Shown here one piece after another: positions 9,541 to 18,638 of a stretch of 64,000 nucleotides of DNA (position 1 is the stretch's first letter; each line of letters opens with the position of its first letter). The position numbers and the translations under genes are program-made. The notes below the pieces were generated by a model. It was not told where the DNA came from, searched no databases, and saw only the letters and a list, made by a program, of their open reading frames with translations. The DNA comes from Shewanella sediminis HAW-EB3 (GTDB lineage Bacteria; Pseudomonadota; Gammaproteobacteria; Enterobacterales; Shewanellaceae). Where the stretch lies: positions 2,604,001 through 2,668,000 of the forward strand of contig NC_009831.1 of the NCBI RefSeq assembly GCF_000018025.1, written 5' to 3'.

Positions 9541-10436
9541 TGGATTGCAGCCTTTTGGATAGACAGTTTCTGTGATTGTTTCTGTGATTGTTTCTGAGCA
9601 CGGGCCTGTGCCACTTTTTCACACACCTGCTGCATGCCTTTTAACACCCGCGGCCCGGTTCTATGGACAAGATCGCCTTCGATGGTAATGATCTGCTCAT
9701 TTGCAACTGCAGGGATCTCCGGCCATTCGACCCAGTTAATGGCCTCCTGATTACTGTTACCGTGGTATATCGGCTTGATGATCATCTCGGGTGTAGAGGA
9801 GAGGACCTGCTCAAGACTCACCTGGGGATACTCACTGACACTGTCAGCGAAGACGTTATTGGCGCCGCAACCTACAAATATCTCATTCATCCAGCTGCTG
9901 GCCGTCGTCGTGAGTGGCGCAGGCCAAACCTGATAAAAGAGATCGATACGGGCCAGGTCTTGATACTGGCTCTTGATCCCGGCCAGAGTGCTTTCAAATT
10001 TCTCTGCACTCCGTTTTGCTTCTTGCTGTTGACCAGTTATATCTCCTAACTCCAGCAGACGCTGTGGGATCTGCTTCAGCTCACTGACGCTTGAGTCTAT
10101 CAAGGTAAAGCCCAGCTCTTTGAGTCTTGTCTGCATAGGGGCTGAGGTGGTGCTGGTGTTGACTATGATGGCATCAGGCTGAAGCAGCATCACCGCTTCA
10201 TAATCGATAAAATCGTAACGACCGATACGACGAATTTGGTTTGCTTCATTGGGATAATCGGCATACTCGACCGTACCTATGATGGTATCTCCGGCGCCGA
10301 TTTCGAATATCATCTCGACGGCATGGGGTGCCAATACGATTAAGCGAGGTTGCTTCTCGGCGCTGGCAGAAGAACTACAGCTTAATGCCAGACAGAAAGT
10401 CAGACAAAGCGCCAGCAGGGGACTTGGATATCTCAT
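9537..10436 (-). CDS. btuF: BtuF-like vitamin B12 periplasmic binding protein
   Basis: A 299-residue class III substrate-binding protein with a signal peptide: a positively charged start, a hydrophobic core around LLALCLTFCLALS and a probable cut after SASA. Family features are RLIVLAPHAVEMIFEIGAGDTIIGTVEYADYP-like N-lobe residues, the IGRYDFIDYEAVMLLQPDAII segment and a helical backbone between the lobes. It delivers corrinoids to BtuC2D2. Its place inside the cob genes, between the two cobU copies, ties it to this pathway rather than to haem or siderophores. The C-terminus carries a Lys/Gln/Ser-rich tail. Confidence 0.9.
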   Translation of the reverse strand: MRYPSPLLALCLTFCLALSCSSSASAEKQPRLIVLAPHAVEMIFEIGAGDTIIGTVEYADYPNEANQIRRIGRYDFIDYEAVMLLQPDAIIVNTSTTSAPMQTRLKELGFTLIDSSVSELKQIPQRLLELGDITGQQQEAKRSAEKFESTLAGIKSQYQDLARIDLFYQVWPAPLTTTASSWMNEIFVGCGANNVFADSVSEYPQVSLEQVLSSTPEMIIKPIYHGNSNQEAINWVEWPEIPAVANEQIITIEGDLVHRTGPRVLKGMQQVCEKVAQARAQKQSQKQSQKLSIQKAAIQ

Positions 10437-10964
10437 TTATGCCTCCATCGACTTAATCACCAGAGGTAAGCCGGCTATCGCCATCGTGACCCTGTCGACC
10501 TGTTTTGCCAGGCTTTGATGTAACCAACCGGATTCATCGACAAACTCACGTGATAACTCACCCAAGGGGACTACACCTTGACCGACCTCGTTACTGATAA
10601 AGACAACCTCTCCGGGGAGCTCATTCACAACGTCCAATAAGGCCTGCTTCTCCTGTTTCCATACCCGGTCACTCAGCTGTATGTTCGACAGCCACAGGGT
10701 CAGACAGTCGACTAAGATAAGGTTATCGCTCCGGCTCTCTTCAATCAGGATTTGGGCCAAATCTAAACTTGTCTCGACGACCTTCCACTCCTGTGGGCGG
10801 TGGCTTTTATGGTGAGCGATACGCTTAGCCATGGCACCTTCGGTGCTTTCTGCCGTCGCAACCAAGATGACGTCACCGCTTGTGCGAGTCTGCCAGGTTT
10901 TGGCATATTCCTGTGCCAGTCGGCTTTTACCCGACCTTGCACCACCGATAATTAATTGCTTCAT
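10437..10964 (-). CDS. cobU: Adenosylcobinamide kinase / phosphate guanylyltransferase, copy 2
   Basis: A 175-residue CobU paralogue with a complete set of motifs: P-loop IIGGARSGKSRLAQE, the guanylylated His in RIAHHKSHRP, LILVDCLTLWLSN and ISNEVGQGVVPLGELSREFVDE. Its length is the normal one for the family, so it may be the ancestral copy. It is divergent enough from the other copy that the two are not a recent tandem duplication. It abuts btuF directly, and btuC is also adjoining. Confidence 0.93.
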   Translation of the reverse strand: MKQLIIGGARSGKSRLAQEYAKTWQTRTSGDVILVATAESTEGAMAKRIAHHKSHRPQEWKVVETSLDLAQILIEESRSDNLILVDCLTLWLSNIQLSDRVWKQEKQALLDVVNELPGEVVFISNEVGQGVVPLGELSREFVDESGWLHQSLAKQVDRVTMAIAGLPLVIKSMEA

Positions 10965-11975
10965 CTATCTATGCCCCTGTTTACGCTTAACCAACAAACC
11001 GATGAAAAAGACACTACCCAGCATGGCGGTCATCACACCGACAGGAAGTTCCTGTGCCGGCAGGATCAGTCTGGCCAACAGATCGACCCACACCATGAGT
11101 ACGCCACCGAGCAAAGCCGTGGCAATGAGAGAACTTGAACTTGCTGAACCGATAAGCATGCGGACGATATGAGGTACCATCAGTCCGACAAATCCGATAC
11201 CACCGCAGGCCGCCACTAATGATGAGGTCATCAGGGCTGTAAGAATTAACATGCCTAAACGCAGGGGGAGAACTGCAACGCCCTGAGTATGAGCGCTCTC
11301 GTCGCCGGCCATCAGTGCCTGCAATGGGCGCTGAAATTGGTAAATAATCACAGTGGCAATGATCACAATAAAGCCAGGTACCATGAGTGTGCTCCAGGTG
11401 GCACGGCTGAAGCTGCCAAGAGACCAAAACAGCACTGCCTGCATGGCTTGGGGATCGCCGAAGTACAAAACAAGGTTGGCAATTGATGAGAGCAGGAAGG
11501 AGATGGCGACGCCCGATAGCACCAGGGTTTCAACCTGGCCATCCCGTGCCATCACCACCACAACGGCGACGGCAATCAAGGAGCCTAAAAATGCGCTAAC
11601 AGGCAGGGGAAGAAAGGTTAACCCACCTGTGAGTGCCAGAATCGCCCCAAGGGATGCCCCTGCGGAGATGCCGAACAGGTAAGGATCGGCGAGGGGGTTT
11701 CTGGTTACGCTTTGAAGTACAGAGCCCGATACCGCGAGCCCGGCACCACATACCATAGCCATCAAGGCCCGTGGCATTCTGAGTTCGATGATGATGCGAT
11801 CTGCCAGTGACGTGTTTGATTCTGTCTGGAACAGGGTCGTGACACTGCGGCCTATGGCGCCAATTACTTCGGCCAGGCTGATGTCGGCACTGCCGAGCAC
11901 AATGGCAATCAAGGGCGATATCACAGCCAAGGGGATCAAGAGTGCCAGTAACAGTGTAGGGTTAAACAGCCGCAT
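10965..11975 (-). CDS. btuC: BtuC-like vitamin B12 ABC transporter permease
   Basis: A 336-residue FecCD-family permease with about ten membrane helices. Signatures are RIIIELRMPRALMAMVCGAGLAVSG, SVLQSVTRNPLADPYLFGISAGASLGA and GGIGFVGLMVPHIVR, which carries the loop that contacts the ATPase. It pairs with BtuD and BtuF to bring corrinoids across the inner membrane. The start overlaps the end of btuD by 14 bp. Confidence 0.93.
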   Translation of the reverse strand: MRLFNPTLLLALLIPLAVISPLIAIVLGSADISLAEVIGAIGRSVTTLFQTESNTSLADRIIIELRMPRALMAMVCGAGLAVSGSVLQSVTRNPLADPYLFGISAGASLGAILALTGGLTFLPLPVSAFLGSLIAVAVVVVMARDGQVETLVLSGVAISFLLSSIANLVLYFGDPQAMQAVLFWSLGSFSRATWSTLMVPGFIVIIATVIIYQFQRPLQALMAGDESAHTQGVAVLPLRLGMLILTALMTSSLVAACGGIGFVGLMVPHIVRMLIGSASSSSLIATALLGGVLMVWVDLLARLILPAQELPVGVMTAMLGSVFFIGLLVKRKQGHR

Positions 11976-12774
11976 GGCGTACCCCGTCGAAGTGGTAGGT
12001 GACCCTGGGATGAGTGCCTTTTGGGTGTCTGTCCACCTCGGTTTTAATACCGTAAATATTTTCGATACTTGCAGGGGTTAACACCTGCGCAGGAGTGCCG
12101 TGCTTTATCAGTTTGCCCTCCCGGAGAAGAAGAAGCTTATCGCAAAAGGCACTGGCAAGATTAAGATCGTGAATGCTGGCTACGACTGTGATATCCAGGC
12201 TTTTTATCAGTTTTAAGATCTCAACCTGATACCCGACATCGAGGTGATTGGTTGGCTCATCGAGGAGTAAGATCTCAGGTTTTTGCAGTAGCGCTCTGGC
12301 GATCAGCAACCTCTGCTGCTCGCCACCGGAAAGTGACTCAAAAACCTGTTCGGCTTTATCGGTCAGATCCACAAGCGACAAGACGCGGTCAATCTCCACC
12401 TTCTCAGCGTTGTGGTCGATGCGCTGCCACCATTTTTGCTGGTTTATCAAACCGGTCGCCAATAACTGCCTTGCAGTCATCGAGAAGCCTACATGGGTGT
12501 GTTGTAACACCACGGCGACTTTCGAGGCGAACTCCCGATGTGAAATCGAGTCGATATTTTGGTTATTAAGGAATACCTTGCCACTATCGGGACTCATGTA
12601 CTTATACATGCAGCGCAACAAGGATGATTTTCCAACACCATTGGGTCCCAAGATGCCGACAAAATCGCCTCTTTCGATGGTGAAGCTTAAGTCGTCGAGC
12701 ACCTTCTTAGATGAAGTTGCCCAACTCAGGTGATTAACTTCCATGTGAGAGTTAGACTGAAATTTTGTTGGCAT
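11962..12774 (-). CDS. btuD: BtuD-like ABC transporter ATP-binding protein
   Basis: A cytoplasmic ABC ATPase of about 270 residues. Walker A is GILGPNGVGKSS, the signature is ESLSGGEQQRLLIARAL, and Walker B is EILLLDEPTNHLD, followed by the switch His in VVASIHDLNLA. These are the standard motifs of the FecE/BtuD group. A TTG at 12789 opens the frame, but the ATG at 12774 is preferred; another at 12744 is possible, and none has a strong ribosome site. The spacing to btuB is about 60 bp. Confidence 0.9.
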   Translation of the reverse strand: MPTKFQSNSHMEVNHLSWATSSKKVLDDLSFTIERGDFVGILGPNGVGKSSLLRCMYKYMSPDSGKVFLNNQNIDSISHREFASKVAVVLQHTHVGFSMTARQLLATGLINQQKWWQRIDHNAEKVEIDRVLSLVDLTDKAEQVFESLSGGEQQRLLIARALLQKPEILLLDEPTNHLDVGYQVEILKLIKSLDITVVASIHDLNLASAFCDKLLLLREGKLIKHGTPAQVLTPASIENIYGIKTEVDRHPKGTHPRVTYHFDGVRHAAV

Positions 12775-12831
12775 TACTAGGGTATCCAATGTTGCGCCGG
12801 CAATGCCGACGCAATTTGCTGCTATCTAAGG

Positions 12832-14682
12832 TTAAAAAGCCTGGTAGCTCACGCTTAAAAACAGTTGGCGGCCGGGGCTGAAGTAGTTACGATCTGAGAT
12901 GATCTCTTCATCGAGCAGGTTATTGGCCTTCAACCTGAGTTGCCATGCTTCGGCAAGCTTATAACCGATACTCATGTCGACCTGATGGTAGGCATCCAGG
13001 AAGTCAGTCACGCCGTCATAGTCATAATCGCCGGCGTTACGCTCGCCCTGATAGTGATAGTTAACCAGCAGATCGAACTCAGACCAGGTATAGCTGAGCG
13101 CATAATCAAACTCATGTTCGCTTCGGCCCACTAACTGTTCGTCACTTTCCCCATCTACCGCGTCGATGTAGCTGTAACCCAGCTGATGTTCAATATCCCA
13201 GGTGCTGTAGTTAAGGGAGAGTTCTACTCCGGTTATCTCGGCATCTTCAATATTGTCCGGTTTCCAGATATCGTAGCCATAATCATCTTTCTCACCTGTA
13301 GGGGCCCACTGGATCAGGTTATCAATCTTGTTTTGGTAGATACTCAAGTAACCACGCAGGTAATCGCCGGTATAGCTGATGGTGAGATCCAGATTTTCGG
13401 ATGTCTCAGATACCAGCTCCGGATTACCTGAATCTGGCCAATAGAGGTCATTGAAACTTGGGGCCTTGAAGCCTGTTCCTGAACTGGCAGTAACACGCCA
13501 TTGGTCATTGAATTGATAGGCCAGACTCGCGTTATATGAGGTTTCGCTATCGATATTTTCAACATCGTCGTAGCGAATAACTCCTTCCATCAAGAGTTTG
13601 CCAATTTGGTAGCGTGCCAGGCCATAGATGCCAAGTAGATCGCGCTCGTCGACGGCATAGTCACCCTCGATAGATTCCTTCGACCAGTCGACGCCGCCAA
13701 TGAAGGTCAGGTCATCGTTTGCCGTGTATCGGTTACTCCAGTTGAGCTGATCACGGGTCGTTTCATATAAATTGACGCCTAAACTCGGGTCTTCTGCGCG
13801 AAAGTTCTCATTCTTATCCCGTGATTGACCAAGGGCCAACTTGCTGGTTAACTTCTCTGTTTGATATTGCGCCGCGATGTTCACCAGGTAGTTATCGTAG
13901 TCGGCCTCATTAACACCGGGCCCGTAATAACCCATATTGTCATACTCGTAGTTACCGCTCTCCAGTTGACCTGCCCAGGTAAGCTGCCATTGCTGATTAA
14001 GGTTTTGCAGGCCGTTAACGCTCACGCCCAAACGGTCGTAACCGTCATTGTCATCTTCTGCATCGTTTTTAATATCGTATCCATCGCTCTTTTCACGATT
14101 GATGCTGATGCTGGTATGGCCGTCACCGTGGCTTACGCCCGCACCGGCACTGGCGCGCATATAGTCATCACTGCCATATTCGGCAGAGGCATACCATTCA
14201 CCGCCCTCTAATTTACGGGTGAAAATCTGAATAACACCACCGATGGCGTCGCTGCCCCAAACAGCGGCTCTTGGGCCTTTAACGACTTCGATACGTTCAA
14301 TATTTTCAGGGGTGAGGGCGTTGAAACTCACAGCGCCCAGGGTTGCCGAGCCGATACGAACACCGTCTACGAGAACCAATACATGATCGGTGTTTGTTCC
14401 ACGCATGCTAATGGAAGCGGATTGTCCGGCGCCGCCATTGCGGGTCACACTGACGCCAGGTAAGGTTTCTAACATATCAACCACAGACTTAGGGTTGAGT
14501 CTGGCTATCTCCTCTCTCTCGATGGTATTGATAACGGTGAGTTGCTGATCCGCAGTGTTGTCAAATCTGTCACCCGTTACCGTAATAATATCATCTACGG
14601 GATTGGCTGGTGCTGTAGCGGCGGCTGAAAATGTCTGGCATATCGCGATAGTTAGTACTGAGAGTCGCAGTTTAAAACTCAT
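12832..14682 (-). CDS. btuB: BtuB-like TonB-dependent cobalamin receptor
   Basis: A 616-residue outer-membrane receptor. A signal peptide ends near ATAPA, then the TonB box DDIITVTG. The plug domain has SVVDMLETLPGVSV, SISMRGTNTDHVLVLVDGVRIG and ERIEVVKGPRAAVWGSDAIGGVIQI. The 22-stranded barrel follows and ends in a C-terminal Phe (LFLSVSYQAF), the outer-membrane assembly signal. Acidic loops rich in Asp/Asn (DAEDDNDGYD) resemble the calcium-binding loops of BtuB. It is the first gene of the operon and lies directly behind a cobalamin riboswitch, which supports the substrate assignment. Confidence 0.93.
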   Translation of the reverse strand: MSFKLRLSVLTIAICQTFSAAATAPANPVDDIITVTGDRFDNTADQQLTVINTIEREEIARLNPKSVVDMLETLPGVSVTRNGGAGQSASISMRGTNTDHVLVLVDGVRIGSATLGAVSFNALTPENIERIEVVKGPRAAVWGSDAIGGVIQIFTRKLEGGEWYASAEYGSDDYMRASAGAGVSHGDGHTSISINREKSDGYDIKNDAEDDNDGYDRLGVSVNGLQNLNQQWQLTWAGQLESGNYEYDNMGYYGPGVNEADYDNYLVNIAAQYQTEKLTSKLALGQSRDKNENFRAEDPSLGVNLYETTRDQLNWSNRYTANDDLTFIGGVDWSKESIEGDYAVDERDLLGIYGLARYQIGKLLMEGVIRYDDVENIDSETSYNASLAYQFNDQWRVTASSGTGFKAPSFNDLYWPDSGNPELVSETSENLDLTISYTGDYLRGYLSIYQNKIDNLIQWAPTGEKDDYGYDIWKPDNIEDAEITGVELSLNYSTWDIEHQLGYSYIDAVDGESDEQLVGRSEHEFDYALSYTWSEFDLLVNYHYQGERNAGDYDYDGVTDFLDAYHQVDMSIGYKLAEAWQLRLKANNLLDEEIISDRNYFSPGRQLFLSVSYQAF

Positions 14683-14861
14683 GGTTAACCTTTATTTATT
14701 TGAGTTTGAAATTTGCGGGAAAATGCGTCATGGTTAAGCCTTTTTTTAAAGACTCATCCTTATGACGAATAGATAATAAAGGTGTGAAATATTAAGTTTT
14801 GGGAAAACCCAGACACCTGCATCGTCTACTTGCTCAAGAAACCCGCTTGAGTCAATAGTTC

Positions 14862-14992
14862 TTCTGGGTCGGTTTCCTGGCTCACAGCATCTAGAAACAT
14901 TCCTTCCCGGTTTTACCAGTGGTAATAATGTTTCGCTCTGTTTACAGTTGCAGGTACAGCCGTGGGGTCTCACCACGTTCCCGATTAAGTTA
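14862..14992 (-). promoter_or_regulatory. Cobalamin riboswitch controlling the btuB-cob operon
   Basis: Read on the minus strand, the conserved blocks of the adenosylcobalamin aptamer occur in order: GGGAACGTGGTGAGACC, CCTGCAACTGTAAAC, ACCACTGG, CCGGGAAGGAATG and GTGAGCCAGGAAACCGACC. About 180 nt of leader remain before btuB, including a CTCAAG/CTTGAG hairpin at 14833-14851 that could belong to the expression platform. Cobalamin binding is expected to lower expression of the whole uptake and salvage operon. Confidence 0.93.
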
Positions 14993-15075
14993 AATTAACG
15001 CCCTTAAGTCGATGCGAATATAGCGATAATGACATAGCTTGAACATGGCGAAGATCACACACAAAGTTTAAAATG

Positions 15076-15106
15076 AAAAAGACTGTTACTTCTTACAGTC
15101 TTTTTT
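15076..15106. terminator. Bidirectional terminator upstream of the btuB leader
   Basis: A perfect 11-bp stem, AAAAAGACTGT / ACAGTCTTTTT, with an 8-nt loop and T-runs on both strands. It lies between the end of the RND operon and the btuB riboswitch and would insulate the two. Confidence 0.75.
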
Positions 15107-15362
15107 ATTAAGGTTTGCCGTATAGTGTTTAATAGGATAAATTTAACTCAAACATCAATAGGTTGCATCTTTTCGAGTTTCTCTTAACCGTCGACATTTC
15201 TCTTACTAAGTCGAAAGCGGCTTTTAGTTTTAGTCTGAGCTTTGGTCTGAGTTCATGTGGTCGAAAGGTTGGATTTTCTTTAACTCCTGTTCTGGCTATA
15301 TAATGAACAGTATATTGTGACCGGGTATACTAATTGTTTTACTATTTGTTTTACCCTTCATA

Positions 15363-15395
15363 AAAAATGCCGCTCTGATGTAGAGCGGCATTTTT
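15363..15395 (-). terminator. Terminator of the RND operon
   Basis: A perfect 14-bp stem, AAAAATGCCGCTCT / AGAGCGGCATTTTT, with a 5-nt loop. It lies about 60 bp after the stop of the RND permease on the minus strand, with a T-run on that strand. Confidence 0.85.
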
Positions 15396-15452
15396 GTATT
15401 GAGCCATTAATCTTTTGCCGATGTCGGCTAGAACAATCTTATTTAAGCTACT

Positions 15453-18400
15453 CTATTTGATTAGCTCTGGCTCCATTCCATGATCTGCTTCATGGTGGGC
15501 TCGTGATTTACTGCCAAACAGTTTCTTAATGTCCTCGATAGCAAGATAGAGACATGGGATCAGCATCAATGTAACCACCGTCGCAAACAGCACGCCGAAG
15601 GCGAGTGAGGTTGCCATCGGGATCACCATCTTGGCCTGCATACTGGTCTCAGTCATGATTGGCATCAAACCGATGAAGGTGGTCAGAGAGGTCAGCATGA
15701 TGGCTCTGAATCGTCGACACCCCGCTTCCAGCACCGCTATTTTCATCGCTATGCCGGACTCTCTGGACTTGTTGATGTAATCGACCATCACCAGAGAGTC
15801 ATTCACCACCACACCCGCCGCAGCAATAATACCGAACAGCGACAGGGCACTGAGATCGATGTCCATAATCATATGACCGAGTACTGAGCCAATCACACCA
15901 AATGGGATCACGGCCATGATCATAAGAGGTTGTGAATAAGATTTTAGCGGTATTGCCAGTAAGCTATAGATGATCAGCAAGGATATGATGAAGTCACGTA
16001 ACTGAGTCTTAGCGCTGTCCATCTGCTCTTGAATATTGCCCGAGACTTCACTCTTCACTCTCGGGTATTTCTTCAATAGCTGAGGCATAAAGTTGTCGCG
16101 GATATCCTGAGCCAGCTTAAATGGCTCGGCTTGATCGGCATCGACAGAGGCCCAGACATTAATTGTCCGGTTACCGTTCTCACGACGAATACCATTCACA
16201 CCTTGTGTCACCGTGATATTCGCGACCTCCGACAGAGGTACCTCGGCGCCTTGAGGCGTCACAATCAATACCTCGGATACCTGAGCGATAGAGTTACGCT
16301 GCTCTTCAGGGTAGCGGAGCATCACCTTTATCTCTTCACCGTTTCTTAAGATCCGCTGTGCTTCCAGGCCATAGAAACTATTGCCGACCTGTGAGGCGAT
16401 ATTGGCTAAGGTAAGCCCCAAACCATAAGCTTGCGGTTTAAGCTCGAACTGCACCTCTTTAGCGCTGGACTGTCGACTGTCGTTGACATCACCAACCCCC
16501 TTGAGTGAGTTCAGTTTTGCCTTAAGCTCCTGCGATGCGGCGACGAGTTGCTCTTCGTTTTTTCCTTCGAGACGGAAACTGATATCGCCATCGTCACGAC
16601 CACCGCCAAACAGGTTGTCCTGAACTTCGAATGATTTCATTCCCGGGATAAGGGGCATGGCTTTACGCCACATCTCCGCCAGTTCGAAAGTATCGAGTGG
16701 TCTTATCTCAGGGTCGACCAACTTGGTCATTACTTTTGCCGAGGTACGTCCCTCGAGATCGACCTGCATATCGGAGATCATACCCTGGCCATATTTCTCT
16801 TCGAGCTGCTTATCGACGTTATAGATGGCTTTTTCTATTGCCAAAGCCGCAGATAGCGTCGCTTTCTCAGAAGCATCCACATTCATCTCAAAGGTGACGC
16901 GTGGGAAGTCATGGGGGATCTTAGGCTGTCCGATGAAACGTATCATGCCGCCCGCGTATAAACCGGCGCAGATCAGTACGAAGCTGATGAACAACATGAT
17001 AACCGTATAGCGGTACTCGACTGCCATGGTCAGCGTGGGTCTATAGACGTTCTGGATCATTTTTTTCAGGTTTGAGTCGACTTTACCCTGGACGAAATTG
17101 ACGCCGTTTCGTAGCCAATCTATCGGATTTTTAGAGCCCGGTTTGACTATGGTCTTTTTCTTCATCCGCGCCAGGTGGGCCGGCAAGATAAGTTTTGACT
17201 CGACCAATGAAAATATCAGACACAGAATAACGATATAGCCGATAGCTTTACCGAAGGCGGAGGAGGGACCATCGTCCATCGTCAGGGGTAAAAATGCGGC
17301 TATGGTTGTCAGTACGCCGAAGGTGGCGGGCATGGCAACGCGTTTAACCCCGCGGATGACATTATCAAGGCTCTGCCCACTTTGTTCGCACTCTTCATGG
17401 GCACTCTCGCCCATGACGATGGCGTCATCGACGACGATACCCAAGACTAAGATAAAGGCGAACAGGCTGATGACGTTAACGGTAACATCTATCATGGCCA
17501 TAGGCATAAATAGCAAGGTACCCAAGAAACAGACCGGTAGTCCCATCATCACCCAGAATGCGAGACGGACGCGCAGAAATAGTGCGAGCATCAAAAATAC
17601 TAAGACGGCACCGGTTTTCATGCTATCTAACATCAAGTCCAGTCGACCTTCCAGATAGTAGGTCATGTCGACCCAGGTCTCGAGTTTAAGCCCTTCAGGC
17701 AATACTTCCTGTTTCTTGGCTACGTAAGCTTTCACCACATCCGCGACATCGGTCATGCTCTGATCGTTAGCGGCGCCGATAAAGAAAGTGACTGAGTTTT
17801 TACCGTTAAACTTAGAGTATTGGATCCCTTCCTGGAATCCATCGATAACCGTTGCGATATCGCCCAGCAGTACTGTGGTTCCATCATCGAGTGTGATCAG
17901 TGGCAGATTTTCAAATTCGTATCCCACATAGGCCTGATTTTGAACTCGTAGGTTAATATAACCATTTTCGGCTCTTATCTGTCCTGCCGACATATTGCGG
18001 GAAAACCCTCTGACCGCGGCGGCAACGTCGTTAAAGCTCAGACCAAACTCCCGAAGCCTGTCTTTACTGACCTCGATGGCGATCTCATAGTCGAGCCCAC
18101 CGTAGAAATCGGTAATATTGACCAGTGGAAGTTGCATCAATTCATCATGGATCTTTTCACCTAACTCTTTGAGCTGCCTCGGTGTCATATCACCATATAA
18201 GCTCATGTAGAGTACTTCTTGACGCAGTTTTATCCGTTCAACCTTAGGTCGCTCCATGCCATCGGGGAAACTGGATATTGAATCGATCTCTGATTTTATC
18301 TCATCCAGTACTATCTGAGGGTCGTAAGAATCTTCTATTCGGAAGTAACCCCTGGCCGAATTACGATTTGAGTAGGTGATCACACGTTTAAGCCCCTGAA

Positions 18401-18635
18401 CACTCTCGAGCGCCTCTTCGACTTTTATTGTGATCCCCTCTTCAACTTCCTGTGGGGCGGCTCCCGGGTAGAAAGCATTAAATTCAACCCAGTTTATCTC
18501 TATCTGAGGGAAAAACTGTTTACGTATGGTATCGGCGGTCAAGAGACCACCTAATATAATGATGAGCATCAGAAGGTTCGCCGCGACACTGTTGCGCGCA
18601 AACCAGGAGATGATGCCTCTGTTTGTATCCGGCAT
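15453..18635 (-). CDS. RND-family efflux permease
   Basis: A 1060-residue inner-membrane pump of the AcrB/MexF-like (HAE1-related) type. It has a first helix after residue 15, two large periplasmic loops, and two six-helix bundles in the C-terminal parts of each half. The proton-relay pair is visible in LVLGIVVDDAIVMGES of TM4. A helix ending in LMLIPCLYLAIEDI closes the second half. It follows the adaptor gene after 3 bp, so they form one operon. No TolC-like gene is nearby, so the outer-membrane exit must be encoded elsewhere. The substrate is unknown. Confidence 0.93.
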   Translation of the reverse strand: MPDTNRGIISWFARNSVAANLLMLIIILGGLLTADTIRKQFFPQIEINWVEFNAFYPGAAPQEVEEGITIKVEEALESVQGLKRVITYSNRNSARGYFRIEDSYDPQIVLDEIKSEIDSISSFPDGMERPKVERIKLRQEVLYMSLYGDMTPRQLKELGEKIHDELMQLPLVNITDFYGGLDYEIAIEVSKDRLREFGLSFNDVAAAVRGFSRNMSAGQIRAENGYINLRVQNQAYVGYEFENLPLITLDDGTTVLLGDIATVIDGFQEGIQYSKFNGKNSVTFFIGAANDQSMTDVADVVKAYVAKKQEVLPEGLKLETWVDMTYYLEGRLDLMLDSMKTGAVLVFLMLALFLRVRLAFWVMMGLPVCFLGTLLFMPMAMIDVTVNVISLFAFILVLGIVVDDAIVMGESAHEECEQSGQSLDNVIRGVKRVAMPATFGVLTTIAAFLPLTMDDGPSSAFGKAIGYIVILCLIFSLVESKLILPAHLARMKKKTIVKPGSKNPIDWLRNGVNFVQGKVDSNLKKMIQNVYRPTLTMAVEYRYTVIMLFISFVLICAGLYAGGMIRFIGQPKIPHDFPRVTFEMNVDASEKATLSAALAIEKAIYNVDKQLEEKYGQGMISDMQVDLEGRTSAKVMTKLVDPEIRPLDTFELAEMWRKAMPLIPGMKSFEVQDNLFGGGRDDGDISFRLEGKNEEQLVAASQELKAKLNSLKGVGDVNDSRQSSAKEVQFELKPQAYGLGLTLANIASQVGNSFYGLEAQRILRNGEEIKVMLRYPEEQRNSIAQVSEVLIVTPQGAEVPLSEVANITVTQGVNGIRRENGNRTINVWASVDADQAEPFKLAQDIRDNFMPQLLKKYPRVKSEVSGNIQEQMDSAKTQLRDFIISLLIIYSLLAIPLKSYSQPLMIMAVIPFGVIGSVLGHMIMDIDLSALSLFGIIAAAGVVVNDSLVMVDYINKSRESGIAMKIAVLEAGCRRFRAIMLTSLTTFIGLMPIMTETSMQAKMVIPMATSLAFGVLFATVVTLMLIPCLYLAIEDIKKLFGSKSRAHHEADHGMEPELIK

Positions 18636-18638
18636 CGT

